This document shows positions 16,424 to 24,300 of a DNA stretch of 57,637 nucleotides, one piece after another. The translations under genes were made by a program, and so were the position numbers. A model generated the notes under the pieces. The model was not told where the DNA came from, did no database searches, and worked only from the letters and a program-made list of their open reading frames with translations. This DNA comes from Kineosporiaceae bacterium (GTDB taxonomy: Bacteria > Actinomycetota > Actinomycetes > Actinomycetales > Kineosporiaceae). The stretch is from the NCBI GenBank assembly GCA_016794595.1, contig JAEUJN010000014.1, positions 1 to 57,637 of the forward strand. Direction: 5' to 3'. Every line of letters begins with the position of its first letter. Position 1 is the first letter of the stretch.

Positions 16424-17058
16424 GGCTCCTCGCGATCTCTCGTCGGCGGCGGTCCGGCGGGCGGTGCGGCGTCCGGCAGCGGGTCCCAGCCCCACGACGC
16501 GGCGGGCGCCGGCGCGGCCGGAGGGTTACGGCCGGGCCGGCGCCCCGGGCGGGGGTTGGACCGGCGGCCGGGCCGGGGATGCCCTCCCGCTCCAAAGCGG
16601 TCACGGTCGCGGGCCGCGGGCGGCTCGGCGAGCAGCGCGCCGAGCCGGTCGAGCTCCTCGCGGAGCATCGCGGCCCGGCGGGCGCGCCGGTCCACCTCGT
16701 CGCAGGCCTGGTCCAGGATGGCCTGGGCACGCTGCTCCGCCTCCACGTGACCGAGGTCCACCAGGACGTGCCACTGTTGGGCGGCGTTGAGGGCCCAGTC
16801 GTCATAGACGTAGCCGTTGCCCTCGTCGAAGCTGCCGTCCGCCATGGTGGCGAGCTGAGCGAAGATCTGGGCCTGGACCTGTGCCGCGCCGGGCACCGGG
16901 TGCGTCGGCGCGGTCAGCTCGGCCAGCGGCAGCGGCCCGGGCCCGGCGCCCTGGCGGAGCCGGGCCGCGGCGGCCCGCAGTATCGCACCGGGGCGCAGCA
17001 TCGCACCGAACGTCCGGGGGCGCAGTGGGTCGCCGAACGGAGTCGCGTCGGCGCTCAT
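16420..17058 (-). CDS. Hypothetical helical protein, 212 aa, with Pro/Arg-rich tail
   Basis: ATG 17058 gives MSADATPFGDPLRPRTFG and has GGGGGAGG just upstream; it also overlaps the previous stop (ATGA). Residues ~15-135 are mainly helical (AAQVQAQIFAQLATMADGSF, VEAEQRAQAILDQACDEVDR). The C-terminal ~60 residues are low-complexity, rich in Pro, Gly and Arg (HPRPGRRSNPRPGRRPGR) and end in PPTRDREEP. That PPTRDR resembles the PPPTRDR repeat in the N-terminus of the kinase encoded at 22096, a possible shared binding or phosphorylation segment. Function unknown. Confidence 0.7.
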   Translation of the reverse strand: MSADATPFGDPLRPRTFGAMLRPGAILRAAAARLRQGAGPGPLPLAELTAPTHPVPGAAQVQAQIFAQLATMADGSFDEGNGYVYDDWALNAAQQWHVLVDLGHVEAEQRAQAILDQACDEVDRRARRAAMLREELDRLGALLAEPPAARDRDRFGAGGHPRPGRRSNPRPGRRPGRNPPAAPAPAASWGWDPLPDAAPPAGPPPTRDREEP

Positions 17059-17786
17059 CGATCCTCCCCCGGGTCGTCCTCGTGTGGGTCGGGCAGCGGC
17101 GACGCAGCGGCGAGCCACCCGGGCAGCGGCGGGGCGGTCGCGTCGAGAGCGGCCCTCACGAGGTGGCCGTGCGGGTGCCGCGCCACGAGTGCGGCGTCGT
17201 AGACGCCGCGCTGGCTCAGCGCGATCCGGACGGTGTTCCGGCCCTGCTGCACGGTCCACCGCAGGTCGGCGGCCCGCGCCACGACGAGCCGGGCGAGCTC
17301 GGCCTCGTCGGCCGCCACCGCTGCCTCGGCCCGGGCCAGGCGGTCCGCGGCCGCGGTGGTCCGGCGGTCGTGGTCACGCTGCCGGCGCCGACGGACGAGC
17401 AGGTCGTCCGCCCGCTCCTCGCCGAACCGGCGCTCGGCGAGCACGGTGGCTAGGGGCACGCCGTCGACGGCCTGCAGGTCATGCCGCGCCCGCTCAGCCA
17501 GCGCCCGCAGCACCCCGAGCCGGGCGACGAGCTCATCCGCTGCAGCGACGATCCGGGACGTCCGCCCCACGTGGTCGGCCCAGATCCGCTGCAGGGCGAG
17601 GTCGCGGCCGTCCATGATTGCCTCACGGGTGGGCGTCGTCAGGGGCAGCGGCTCCGCCCCGAGCCGGGGCCGACGTCGGCGTCCGTCACGTCGGCCCGCC
17701 CGCACCAGCCGGAACCGCTCTCCGCGCGACAGGCCAGCGCCGAGCGGCGCACTGGGCGACGCGTCGTCCGGGCCTCGTCGTGCCAT
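17055..17786 (-). CDS. Hypothetical Arg-rich coiled-coil protein, 243 aa; first gene of the leftward operon
   Basis: ATG 17786 (MARRGPDDASPSAPLG) follows AGGAGGAG; longer in-frame starts would cover the intergenic motifs. The first ~60 residues are basic and disordered (RLVRAGRRDGRRRRPRLG). Residues ~70-190 form long helices with heptad-like spacing (GVLRALAERARHDLQAVDGV, AAADRLARAEAAVAADEAEL). The C-terminus is short and acidic. No catalytic motif. The gene opens the operon that leads through membrane, lipoprotein and CHAT genes. Its counterpart across the promoter (18008) is also a long helical protein, so the two may pair. Confidence 0.72.
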   Translation of the reverse strand: MARRGPDDASPSAPLGAGLSRGERFRLVRAGRRDGRRRRPRLGAEPLPLTTPTREAIMDGRDLALQRIWADHVGRTSRIVAAADELVARLGVLRALAERARHDLQAVDGVPLATVLAERRFGEERADDLLVRRRRQRDHDRRTTAAADRLARAEAAVAADEAELARLVVARAADLRWTVQQGRNTVRIALSQRGVYDAALVARHPHGHLVRAALDATAPPLPGWLAAASPLPDPHEDDPGEDR

Positions 17787-17862
17787 GGCTCCTCCTGCGT
17801 CCGGGTGGTGTCGTGGTCGGCACCGATCCCGGTTCGGATGGCACGTCACCCCGACGTAACGG

Positions 17863-17873
17863 CCTGACGGACG
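17863..17873 (-). promoter_or_regulatory. CGTCCGTCAG motif facing the leftward operon
   Basis: Read on the minus strand it is CGTCCGTCAGG. The same 10-mer recurs at 17943, 26569 and 26594, always oriented toward the adjacent start codon, and as a 7-base partial copy at 25212. It may be a binding site for a locus-specific regulator or a recognition element of an alternative sigma factor. Confidence 0.6.
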
Positions 17874-17942
17874 ACGGCGGACGTGCGGCGCCCAGCAGGA
17901 CGATGATCGGCCGTTCGGTCGACCCTCCGGCAACCTACGCAC

Positions 17943-17953
17943 CGTCCGTCAGG
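17943..17953 (+). promoter_or_regulatory. CGTCCGTCAG motif facing the rightward operon
   Basis: CGTCCGTCAGG, 54 bp before the ATG at 18008 and inverted relative to the copy at 17863, with 69 bp between the two. See the divergent promoter region for context. Confidence 0.6.
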
Positions 17954-18007
17954 GGTAGCTGCGGGATCGGTACGGCCCAGGACCGTCCCACAACGACCGG
18001 AGGAACG

Positions 18008-19114
18008 ATGAGCACACAACGTGTCGTGAGCTTCGAGCTCGACGAGAGTGCCCGGGCGCAGGTGCACGCGCGGCTCGGCGCGACGCGCGCCGAGCGGGCC
18101 CGGGAGTCCTCCCGGTCGCGCCGCTCGGCGCTCCTGCAGCGCGCCCGCGAGCTGGGGTCCGAGCTGTCCGCCGCAGTGCCGGCACCCGCGAGCACGGCCG
18201 CGGCGTCCGTCGTCGAGGGCGCCCGCAGCAACGCTGAGCTCGCCGCACGGGTCGCCGCGCTCGAGACTGGGCTTGCCGTCGCGCGGTCCCGGGCCCCGAG
18301 CACGGAGGACGTCGACGGCGTCCTGCTCGGCCTCCCCCCGGGGGTGCCGGCGCCTGCCGATGTCGTGACGCTGCTCGACAGGGCGCGGTCGGCGACCGGC
18401 GACCGGCGCACGGCGCTCCTGGCCGCCGCCCGGACGCTGGTGGCCGACGAGAGCGCTGCCCTCGCCGCGCGGACGGCGCAGCGCCGCCAGACCGCCGTCG
18501 CGCTCGAAGAGCTCGGCGCCCGCGCCGCCGGACTCGAGGACGCCGAGGTCGCGCGCCTCGTCGAGTCCGCCCAGCAGCGCCACGACGCCGGCGACGAGGT
18601 CGACCCGGCGGCCCTCGTTGAGGCGGTGCAGCTCGCCGAGCGCGCTCAGGAGCGGGCCGCCGCACAGGCGTTCGCCCTCCGGACGCTGCTTACGGAGCTG
18701 GCCAGGGCTGGGGCCGAGGTCGAGGAGAGCAGCGGTGTCCGGCTGCCGCGGGACGGCCGGCTCGTGACCCTCCGGGACCGCGCCTCGCGGTCGGACGTCG
18801 GGGCTCGGGTGTCCTTCCAGGACGGGACGCTGCATTGGCACGCCACCAACCTGGACACCCCCGGCGCCGAGCCGCCGGGGCAGCAGGAAGCGTTGGCGGC
18901 CGAGCAGGCGATCTGCAACCTGCTGGACCGAGCACTCGACGGCGCGGCCCGGGCCGGCGTCCGGTCGCACGACGTCAAGAACGTCCCGCCGGACGGGGCG
19001 ACCGCGGTCGCGGGGCCAACCGAGGCCGAGACCCGCCGCCAGGAGCGGAGGCTGTCCTCGCTCGCCGCGGCCGGTAGGCGGCGCCGGGGGCAGCAGCGCC
19101 GGGAGCTCGGATGA
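18008..19114 (+). CDS. Long helical (coiled-coil) protein, 368 aa; first gene of the rightward operon
   Basis: ATG 18008 follows GGAGGA. The first ~30 residues (RVVSFELDESARAQVHARLG) look like a small folded unit. Residues ~30-270 are long Ala/Arg/Glu helices with coiled-coil character (ARSNAELAARVAALETGLAV, DESAALAARTAQRRQTAVAL, VEAVQLAERAQERAAAQAFA). A strand-like piece follows (GARVSFQDGTLHWHATNLD), and the end is basic (RRQERRLSSLAAAGRRRRGQ). There is no membrane segment or enzyme motif. It overlaps the AAA+ gene by 4 nt. Inference: scaffold or adaptor for the AAA+ ATPase, possibly paired with the helical protein on the other side of the promoter. Confidence 0.75.
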   Translation: MSTQRVVSFELDESARAQVHARLGATRAERARESSRSRRSALLQRARELGSELSAAVPAPASTAAASVVEGARSNAELAARVAALETGLAVARSRAPSTEDVDGVLLGLPPGVPAPADVVTLLDRARSATGDRRTALLAAARTLVADESAALAARTAQRRQTAVALEELGARAAGLEDAEVARLVESAQQRHDAGDEVDPAALVEAVQLAERAQERAAAQAFALRTLLTELARAGAEVEESSGVRLPRDGRLVTLRDRASRSDVGARVSFQDGTLHWHATNLDTPGAEPPGQQEALAAEQAICNLLDRALDGAARAGVRSHDVKNVPPDGATAVAGPTEAETRRQERRLSSLAAAGRRRRGQQRRELG

Positions 19115-20952
19115 GCGCGCTGCCCGAGGGCCACCCGACGTGGGTCAGGGAGGTCGACGCCCGGCTCGCTGTGAGCCCGCACTTCGTCATCGCGGGCAAC
19201 ACCCATGACAAGCATCTCGTTCTCGGCGAACGGGTCAAGGTGCTCACGGTGGCCGAGGTCCTGCGCGAGTGCCTCGTCGCGGCTGGCTTCTCGCTCGTCG
19301 TGCACTGGACCGTCACCGAGACCCCGCGGTTGCTGCACGGCGAGGACGCGCTGGCCCGCCGAGTGCTCGGCGGGGCGCTCTCGCCCGGGCGGGACGAGCC
19401 CGAGGCCGCGGTGCTGCGCACCGCCCTGCAGTCGGTCAATGACTGGGACGGCGCGGCCGAGGGCCTGGGCCGCGCCGCCCTGCTCGTCACCGGCGCCGAG
19501 CGGCTCGCCCCCGAGATCGTCGACCCCGAGCTGCACGACGTCTTCGTGCACGCTCAGCAGCTCGCGCGCCGTGCCGTCCGCCACGCCTCGACGGCCCCGG
19601 GCCGGTCGGCGCTCTACAACGCCGTGCTGTGGCTCGTCGAGCGTGAGCATGAGCTGCCGCACTGGTACGTCGGTACCGCCGGCGTCCATGTCGTCAGCGT
19701 GCCCCTCCCCGAGCTCGCGCAGCGCCTGTCGCTGGCCCGGATCCTCGTCCGCAAGGTCCCCGGTGGCGCGCAGACGTCCGAAACGGAGCGCGAGGCGCTC
19801 GCGACCCGGTTCGCCGAGCAGAGCGAAGGTATGAGCCTGCGGACGATGGAGAACGTCCGCGACTTCGCCGTCGACCGGGACGTGCCCGCGCGGGACATCG
19901 TCTCCGCGGTCCGCGGCGTCCGGTCCGGGCTGCGGACCTCGCCCTGGCAGGACCCCGATATCCGCTGCACGATCAAGGACGCCGAGAAGCGGCTCAACGC
20001 TGCAGTGCTCGGCCAGTCCCGCGCCGTCCGGACGGCGATCGAGGTGCTCAGCCGGGCGACGCTCGGCCTGTCCGGGGTGCAGTCTCACGGGCACCCCAGC
20101 CGGCCCAAGGGGATCCTCTTCTTCGCCGGCCCGACCGGGGTCGGCAAGACTGAGCTCGCCAAGCAGCTCGCGGCCCTCGTATTCGGTACGGAGGACGCTA
20201 TGCAGCGCTTCGATATGAGCGAGTTCTCGACGAGCCACACCGAGGCCCGGCTCATCGGGTCGCCCCCCGGCTACGTCGGCCACGACGCCGGCGGCGAGCT
20301 GACGAACGCGGTGCGGCGCAGGCCGTTCTCGGTGCTGCTCTTCGACGAGATCGAGAAAGCGGACCCCAAGATCCTCGACATCTTCCTGCAGATCCTCGAG
20401 GACGGCCGGCTCACCGACGGCTCAGGGAGCACCGTCTTCTTCGGCGAGACGCTCATCGTCTTCACCTCCAACCTCGGGGTGTACGAGCGGGTCGGCGGCC
20501 GCGCCGACGTGCACCGCCCGCTCGTGCGGCCCGGGGACCCGTACAAGCAGGTCCAGGAGAAGGTCGAGAACGCGGTCAAGCAGCACTTCAACAGCGAGAT
20601 CGGGCGCCCTGAGCTGCTCAACCGGATCGGCGACAACATCGTCGTCTTCGACTTCGTCACCCCGGAGGTGGCGCAGGAGCTGTTGCGCCGCAGCGTGGAC
20701 CGAGTCGTCCAGACGCTGGGCACCGAGAGCGGGATCGGGCTGCGGCTCGGCGAGGACGCCTGGGGCCACCTGCGCGCGGAGATCGTCCGGCCGGAGAACC
20801 TCGCCTACGGCGGGCGTAAGGTCGGCACGATCGTTGAGAGCCACCTCGTTAACCCGCTCGCCCGCCGGATCCTCCAGGACGGCCTCGCTGGCGAGGTCCA
20901 CGTCCGGGACCTCGTCGGGACCGCGGACGGGATAGAGGTGGTGACGTCGTGA
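19111..20952 (+). CDS. ClpA/ClpB-like AAA+ ATPase (single C-terminal AAA module)
   Basis: 613 residues. The C-terminal ~330 are a Clp/Hsp100-type AAA_2 module: Walker A GPTGVGKT at 340-347, the pore loop GSPPGYVGHD, Walker B LLFDE at 409-413, sensor 1 FTSNLG, an arginine-finger region (RPELLNRIGDNIVVF) and a ClpB D2-like small domain. The N-terminal ~280 residues are not a Clp N-domain; ALLVTGAERLAPEIVDPELH followed by HWYVGTAGVHVVSVPLPE suggests a second, degenerate P-loop-like domain lacking Walker A. Such enzymes unfold or dismantle protein assemblies. No ClpP-binding loop is obvious. GTGA/ATGA overlaps tie it to the coiled-coil and radical SAM genes, the likely co-factor and co-modifier. 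Confidence 0.9.
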   Translation: MSALPEGHPTWVREVDARLAVSPHFVIAGNTHDKHLVLGERVKVLTVAEVLRECLVAAGFSLVVHWTVTETPRLLHGEDALARRVLGGALSPGRDEPEAAVLRTALQSVNDWDGAAEGLGRAALLVTGAERLAPEIVDPELHDVFVHAQQLARRAVRHASTAPGRSALYNAVLWLVEREHELPHWYVGTAGVHVVSVPLPELAQRLSLARILVRKVPGGAQTSETEREALATRFAEQSEGMSLRTMENVRDFAVDRDVPARDIVSAVRGVRSGLRTSPWQDPDIRCTIKDAEKRLNAAVLGQSRAVRTAIEVLSRATLGLSGVQSHGHPSRPKGILFFAGPTGVGKTELAKQLAALVFGTEDAMQRFDMSEFSTSHTEARLIGSPPGYVGHDAGGELTNAVRRRPFSVLLFDEIEKADPKILDIFLQILEDGRLTDGSGSTVFFGETLIVFTSNLGVYERVGGRADVHRPLVRPGDPYKQVQEKVENAVKQHFNSEIGRPELLNRIGDNIVVFDFVTPEVAQELLRRSVDRVVQTLGTESGIGLRLGEDAWGHLRAEIVRPENLAYGGRKVGTIVESHLVNPLARRILQDGLAGEVHVRDLVGTADGIEVVTS

Positions 20953-21605
20953 CCGGACCCGACGTCCTCGTGAGCCGGGTGCACCACCCAGTGACGGTGC
21001 TCGGCCCCGGCCGGCGGGCAGGCATCTGGTTCCAGGGTTGCACGATCCGTTGCGCCGGCTGCGTCGCCGTCGATACCTGGCGGGCCGACCCGGGGACGGC
21101 CGTGCCGGTCGCCGAGGTGATCGGCTGGCTCGAGTCGATCCCCGAAGCGCAGCTCGACGGTGTGACGGTGAGCGGCGGGGAGCCCACCGACCAACCGGAC
21201 GCGCTCGCCGCGGTCCTCGCCGGCGTCGAAGCGCTCCGTCGGCGCCGTGGCGGCGACCCGTTCGACGTGCTCGTGTTTAGCGGGCGGGAGCCGGAGTGGG
21301 TAGAGGGCCTCGGGCGGCACCTGTTCACCGGCGCGGACGCCGTCATGGCCGGCCCGTACGTCGAGGCGCTCGCCGGGACTTCACTGTTGCGCGGGTCGGA
21401 CAACCAGAGGCTCGTGCCGCTCACCGACCTCGGGACGCACCGCTTCACCGACGATCGGCTGCCGCCGCGACAACGGCTCCAGGTTGAGGCGGACGACGAG
21501 GGGCTGTGGATGATGGGCATCCCGCTGCCCGGCGTCATGGCGGGGCTCGTCCGCGGGGCGCACGACGCCGGACTCGTCCTGCGGGGGCGCTCGTGGTCGA
21601 CGTGA
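20949..21605 (+). CDS. NrdG-like radical SAM (4Fe-4S single cluster) protein
   Basis: 218 residues with the cluster motif CxxxCxxC at Cys31, Cys35 and Cys38 (GCTIRCAGC) and the SAM-binding VSGGEPTDQ. It has the size and layout of activating enzymes such as NrdG or PflA: FQGCTIRCAGCVAVDTW, then a short beta/alpha barrel (DPFDVLVFSGREPEWVEGL, ADAVMAGPYVEAL). Such enzymes make a 5'-deoxyadenosyl radical and often place a glycyl radical on a partner. No glycyl-radical enzyme is encoded in the window, so the substrate may be a protein of this locus. GTG 20949 overlaps the AAA+ stop (GTGA). A second CxxC-type cluster is not seen. Confidence 0.88.
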   Translation: MTGPDVLVSRVHHPVTVLGPGRRAGIWFQGCTIRCAGCVAVDTWRADPGTAVPVAEVIGWLESIPEAQLDGVTVSGGEPTDQPDALAAVLAGVEALRRRRGGDPFDVLVFSGREPEWVEGLGRHLFTGADAVMAGPYVEALAGTSLLRGSDNQRLVPLTDLGTHRFTDDRLPPRQRLQVEADDEGLWMMGIPLPGVMAGLVRGAHDAGLVLRGRSWST

Positions 21606-22099
21606 CGTGCGCGGAGGGCCATCCGGTCCCGCCGGACGACTACGAGTGCGCCGACGGGCATCCCGCCGTGTACGCCCCGCCCCCGAGGCCGCTGCTGCCG
21701 CAGGACGGCCACCCGCCCGCCGACGACCACCAGCCGGACCTGCCCACGGATCCAGGGGGCTCTGCGGGTTCCGGCAATGGGACGTGGGTGCTGCTGTCCG
21801 TCGACGGCGCGACGACCACCGCACCGACACCCGTCCTCGTCGGCCGCAGCAACAACAGCCCGCTGGCGAAGGCGTTGGCGCGCTACGAGTTCATCTCGCG
21901 CCAGCACCTGGTCCTTGAGCGGCGCGGGGAGGTCGTCACCGTCGTCGACGTCTCCAAGCTGGGGACCGCCTGGGGTGACGGCCGCCGGCTTGCGCCGTCC
22001 GAGCGGCACGAAGCCTCGCTGCCGCTGCTGCTGCGGCTCGCCCACGAGTGCACCCTCTACGTTGAGGCGCACGAGCATCCGGCCGAGGGGACAGCGTGA
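21602..22099 (+). CDS. FHA-domain protein with N-terminal Cys/His pair
   Basis: 165 residues from GTG 21602, which overlaps the previous stop (GTGA) as elsewhere in this operon. The C-terminal ~100 residues form an FHA domain with its signature residues: LVGRSNNSPLAK, then YEFISRQHLVLERRG (SxxH), then VVDVSKLGTAWGDGRRL (the N/D-x-S/T-x-GT strand). FHA domains bind phosphothreonine, so it probably reads the output of the kinase encoded next. The N-terminus has two CAxGHP units (CAEGHPVPPDDYECADGHP) that could form a small zinc site. The linker is Pro-rich. Cytoplasmic; a likely adaptor that brings phosphorylated partners to the complex. Confidence 0.88.
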   Translation: MTCAEGHPVPPDDYECADGHPAVYAPPPRPLLPQDGHPPADDHQPDLPTDPGGSAGSGNGTWVLLSVDGATTTAPTPVLVGRSNNSPLAKALARYEFISRQHLVLERRGEVVTVVDVSKLGTAWGDGRRLAPSERHEASLPLLLRLAHECTLYVEAHEHPAEGTA

Positions 22100-24300
22100 G
22101 CGAGCCGGTGGACGGCGTTCGGCCGCCGGACCCGCCGCCGACCCCCGACCGACCGGCCCCGCCGCCCACTCGCGACCGCTTCGACGAGCCGCCGCCCACC
22201 CGCGACCGCGTCGACGAGCCGCCGCCCACCCGCGACCGCGTCGACGAGCCGCCGGACAGCACGACGCTCCCGCCGTCCCTGGCCCCCCTTACGATCGTTG
22301 GCCCACTGGCGACCCAGGGCGGCCAGGGCACCGCGATGCTGTGCACCGGCTGGCCCGGGCACGAGCTCGTCGTGCTCAAGGTGCTGCCGTTCGCCCGGCC
22401 CGCGCTGCCGGAGGTCTGGGCGCTCTGGCGTGAACTCGCCGCAGCCGGCGGCGCGGTCGACCTGCTGCACCACAACATTCACGACGGCCGGGCTTACGAG
22501 GTCACCCCGTTCGTGCCTGGCCTGTCGCTGGACCGGGTGACCGGCACGCCTATGCCCGGCGAGCAGCTGCACCGCCTCGTGAAGCAGCTCGGTGACCACC
22601 TTGGCCGAGCGCACGCCGGGTTGAGCCGCCGGCTCGTGCACAGGGACGTCAAGCCTGCGAACATCCTCGTGGTCGAGCGCGACCCGCTACGCGTCGTCTT
22701 CACCGACTTCGGCCTCTCGTCGGCGCAGGACGCCCCGGCGATCCCCCGCTCGGTGCACGTGACGGAGGCGTACGCGGCGCCGGAGGCGCTCGCGGGCACC
22801 AGTCATCCGCCAGTCGACTGGTGGTCGCTGGGGATGACTGTCGCCGAACTGGCCCAGGGCCACCACCCCTTCCAGGTCGAAGGCCAGTGGCTCTCGCCGT
22901 ACGAGATCCACCGCTGGCTGGTGACGCTACCGGTGCCGCTCGACGAGGACCTCGACCCGCGCCTCCAGCTCTTGCTGCGGGGCCTGCTCACCCGCAGCCC
23001 GGGCGACCGCTGGGGTGCGGCACAGGTCCACGAATGGGTCGAGGGCAGGACGCCGACCCTGGGCGAGGAGTGGACGATGCCCGCCGCTGCACCGGCCGTG
23101 CCGCCAGCGGCCCCTACTGCCGTGCCGCTGGACGCTTTCGAGTTCGACCGCCGCAGCTGGACCGAGCCCGCGGAGCTCGCCGGGGCCTTCGCCCGCTCGT
23201 GGCGGCTAGCCGGCGGTCTGCTGCTCGGCAGACGGGCGGGCGCGCTCGAGGACTGGGCTGCCCGGCGCTCGCCGGAGCTCGGCGCCGCGGTCGCGCAGGC
23301 GCGCGCGTCGCTCGATGACGGCGCGGGCATCGACCGTGCGGTGTGCGAGATCGTCGTCGCGCTCGCCCCGGATGCGGCACCGGTCTTCGATGGTCGGGCC
23401 GCCGACGCCGACGGCCTGCGCCGGCTCGCGATCGAGGCCGTGAGCGACCGCCTGACGGCCGAGGTCATCGAGCGGCTGCGCACCTGCGGCGGCCTCGTCG
23501 TGCTCTCCCGGCTGCCCGGGCAGGAGGGGCTGGCGGAGCTTGCGCGGCGCTGGGCGGCGTCCGTCGACGCCGCACGTGCTCGCGCCGCCACGCTCCCGGA
23601 CGACGTCACGTTCGACCCCGTGGAGCTGCACGCGTTGCTCTTCGCGGCGGCCGTCGACCTCGGCCTCGCCCGGGGGCTGGCGCAGGACGCCCTGGCCCTT
23701 TGCACCCGCCAGGCCCGGCGTGCCGGTTGGTTCCGAGCGCTCGCCGAGGCCGCCGCCGAGGAGCCGTCGGCCGCCGTCCACGCAGTGATCGTGCTGTCGG
23801 TCGAGCACGCCCTGACCGGCGCCCGTGCGATCCGGGACGACGTACGGGAGCCGGTCCGCGCGTACCTGGAGGAGACCCTGGCTGCCTGGCGCGCCAGCGG
23901 CGGCCTGCCAGCTGCGGGCGGGACCCCCGTAGCTGTGCTGCCGTCCCCGGCGCCGACACGGTCGCCGGTCCGGTGGCGGCGTCCGGGCGCAGCCGCCGCG
24001 CTGCTCGCGGTCGGCGCGGTCGGCGCCGAGCTGGCGGTGGCGGGGGTGCCCTGGGTGCTCGCGGCCGTTGCGCTCGCCGCCGCCCTCGCCGCCGCCGCAG
24101 CAGCGGCCCGGTCGCGGCCCGGACGGCGCGCCAACGTCGTCGCCGGGCTGAGCCTCGGCCTGCTGGCGGGTGTGCCAGTCGCGGGTGCGGCCGCGCTCGC
24201 CGACGTCGCCCTCGGCAGCCCGGTGCCAGCCGGGGGCGCCTTCTGGTTCACCTGGTTCGCAGTCGCGGCCGGGGCGACGACGCTGGGGGTGCTCGAGTGA
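22096..24300 (+). CDS. Ser/Thr protein kinase (Hanks type) with C-terminal membrane helices
   Basis: 734 residues. The N-terminus has three copies of PPPTRDR[FV]DE (residues 22-51). The kinase domain follows (~65-320): a modified Gly loop (QGGQGTAML), ATP-binding Lys95 (VVLKVLPF), catalytic HRDVKPAN with Asp184, DFG at Asp204, APEAL and the WWSLG helix, so it looks active. Residues ~340-620 are helical and Ala-rich, perhaps a sensor or partner region. Three hydrophobic segments lie near the end (GAVGAELAVAGVPWVLAAVA, AGLSLGLLAGVPVAGAAALA, FWFTWFAVAAGATTLGVL). GTGA overlaps join it to the FHA and PP2C genes, giving writer, reader and eraser in sequence. The Thr residues in the repeats could be autophosphorylation sites. 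Confidence 0.92.
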   Translation: MSEPVDGVRPPDPPPTPDRPAPPPTRDRFDEPPPTRDRVDEPPPTRDRVDEPPDSTTLPPSLAPLTIVGPLATQGGQGTAMLCTGWPGHELVVLKVLPFARPALPEVWALWRELAAAGGAVDLLHHNIHDGRAYEVTPFVPGLSLDRVTGTPMPGEQLHRLVKQLGDHLGRAHAGLSRRLVHRDVKPANILVVERDPLRVVFTDFGLSSAQDAPAIPRSVHVTEAYAAPEALAGTSHPPVDWWSLGMTVAELAQGHHPFQVEGQWLSPYEIHRWLVTLPVPLDEDLDPRLQLLLRGLLTRSPGDRWGAAQVHEWVEGRTPTLGEEWTMPAAAPAVPPAAPTAVPLDAFEFDRRSWTEPAELAGAFARSWRLAGGLLLGRRAGALEDWAARRSPELGAAVAQARASLDDGAGIDRAVCEIVVALAPDAAPVFDGRAADADGLRRLAIEAVSDRLTAEVIERLRTCGGLVVLSRLPGQEGLAELARRWAASVDAARARAATLPDDVTFDPVELHALLFAAAVDLGLARGLAQDALALCTRQARRAGWFRALAEAAAEEPSAAVHAVIVLSVEHALTGARAIRDDVREPVRAYLEETLAAWRASGGLPAAGGTPVAVLPSPAPTRSPVRWRRPGAAAALLAVGAVGAELAVAGVPWVLAAVALAAALAAAAAAARSRPGRRANVVAGLSLGLLAGVPVAGAAALADVALGSPVPAGGAFWFTWFAVAAGATTLGVLE
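22159..22248 (+). repeat. Three tandem 30-bp repeats in the kinase N-terminus
   Basis: Units at 22159-22188, 22189-22218 and 22219-22248, each coding for PPPTRDR[FV]DE. The last two are identical and the first differs at two bases. They lie in frame ahead of the kinase domain. Confidence 0.9.

Larger units (their letters stand above)
17787..18007. promoter_or_regulatory. Divergent promoter region of the kinase/CHAT locus
   Basis: 221 bp between the leftward and rightward operons, with no reading frame of its own. It carries the inverted pair CCTGACGGACG (17863-17873) and CGTCCGTCAGG (17943-17953), so that CGTCCGTCAG points toward the gene on each side: 76 bp from the start at 17786 and 54 bp from the start at 18008. 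The rightward gene has a good ribosome site, GGAGGA, just before 18008. No convincing -10/-35 pair of the housekeeping type is seen. Confidence 0.7.

Noticed and set aside
18646-20283. Minus-strand frame of 545 codons opposite the AAA+ gene
   Set aside because: The opposite strand holds intact Walker A, Walker B and sensor motifs; the antisense translation shows no motif or ribosome site.
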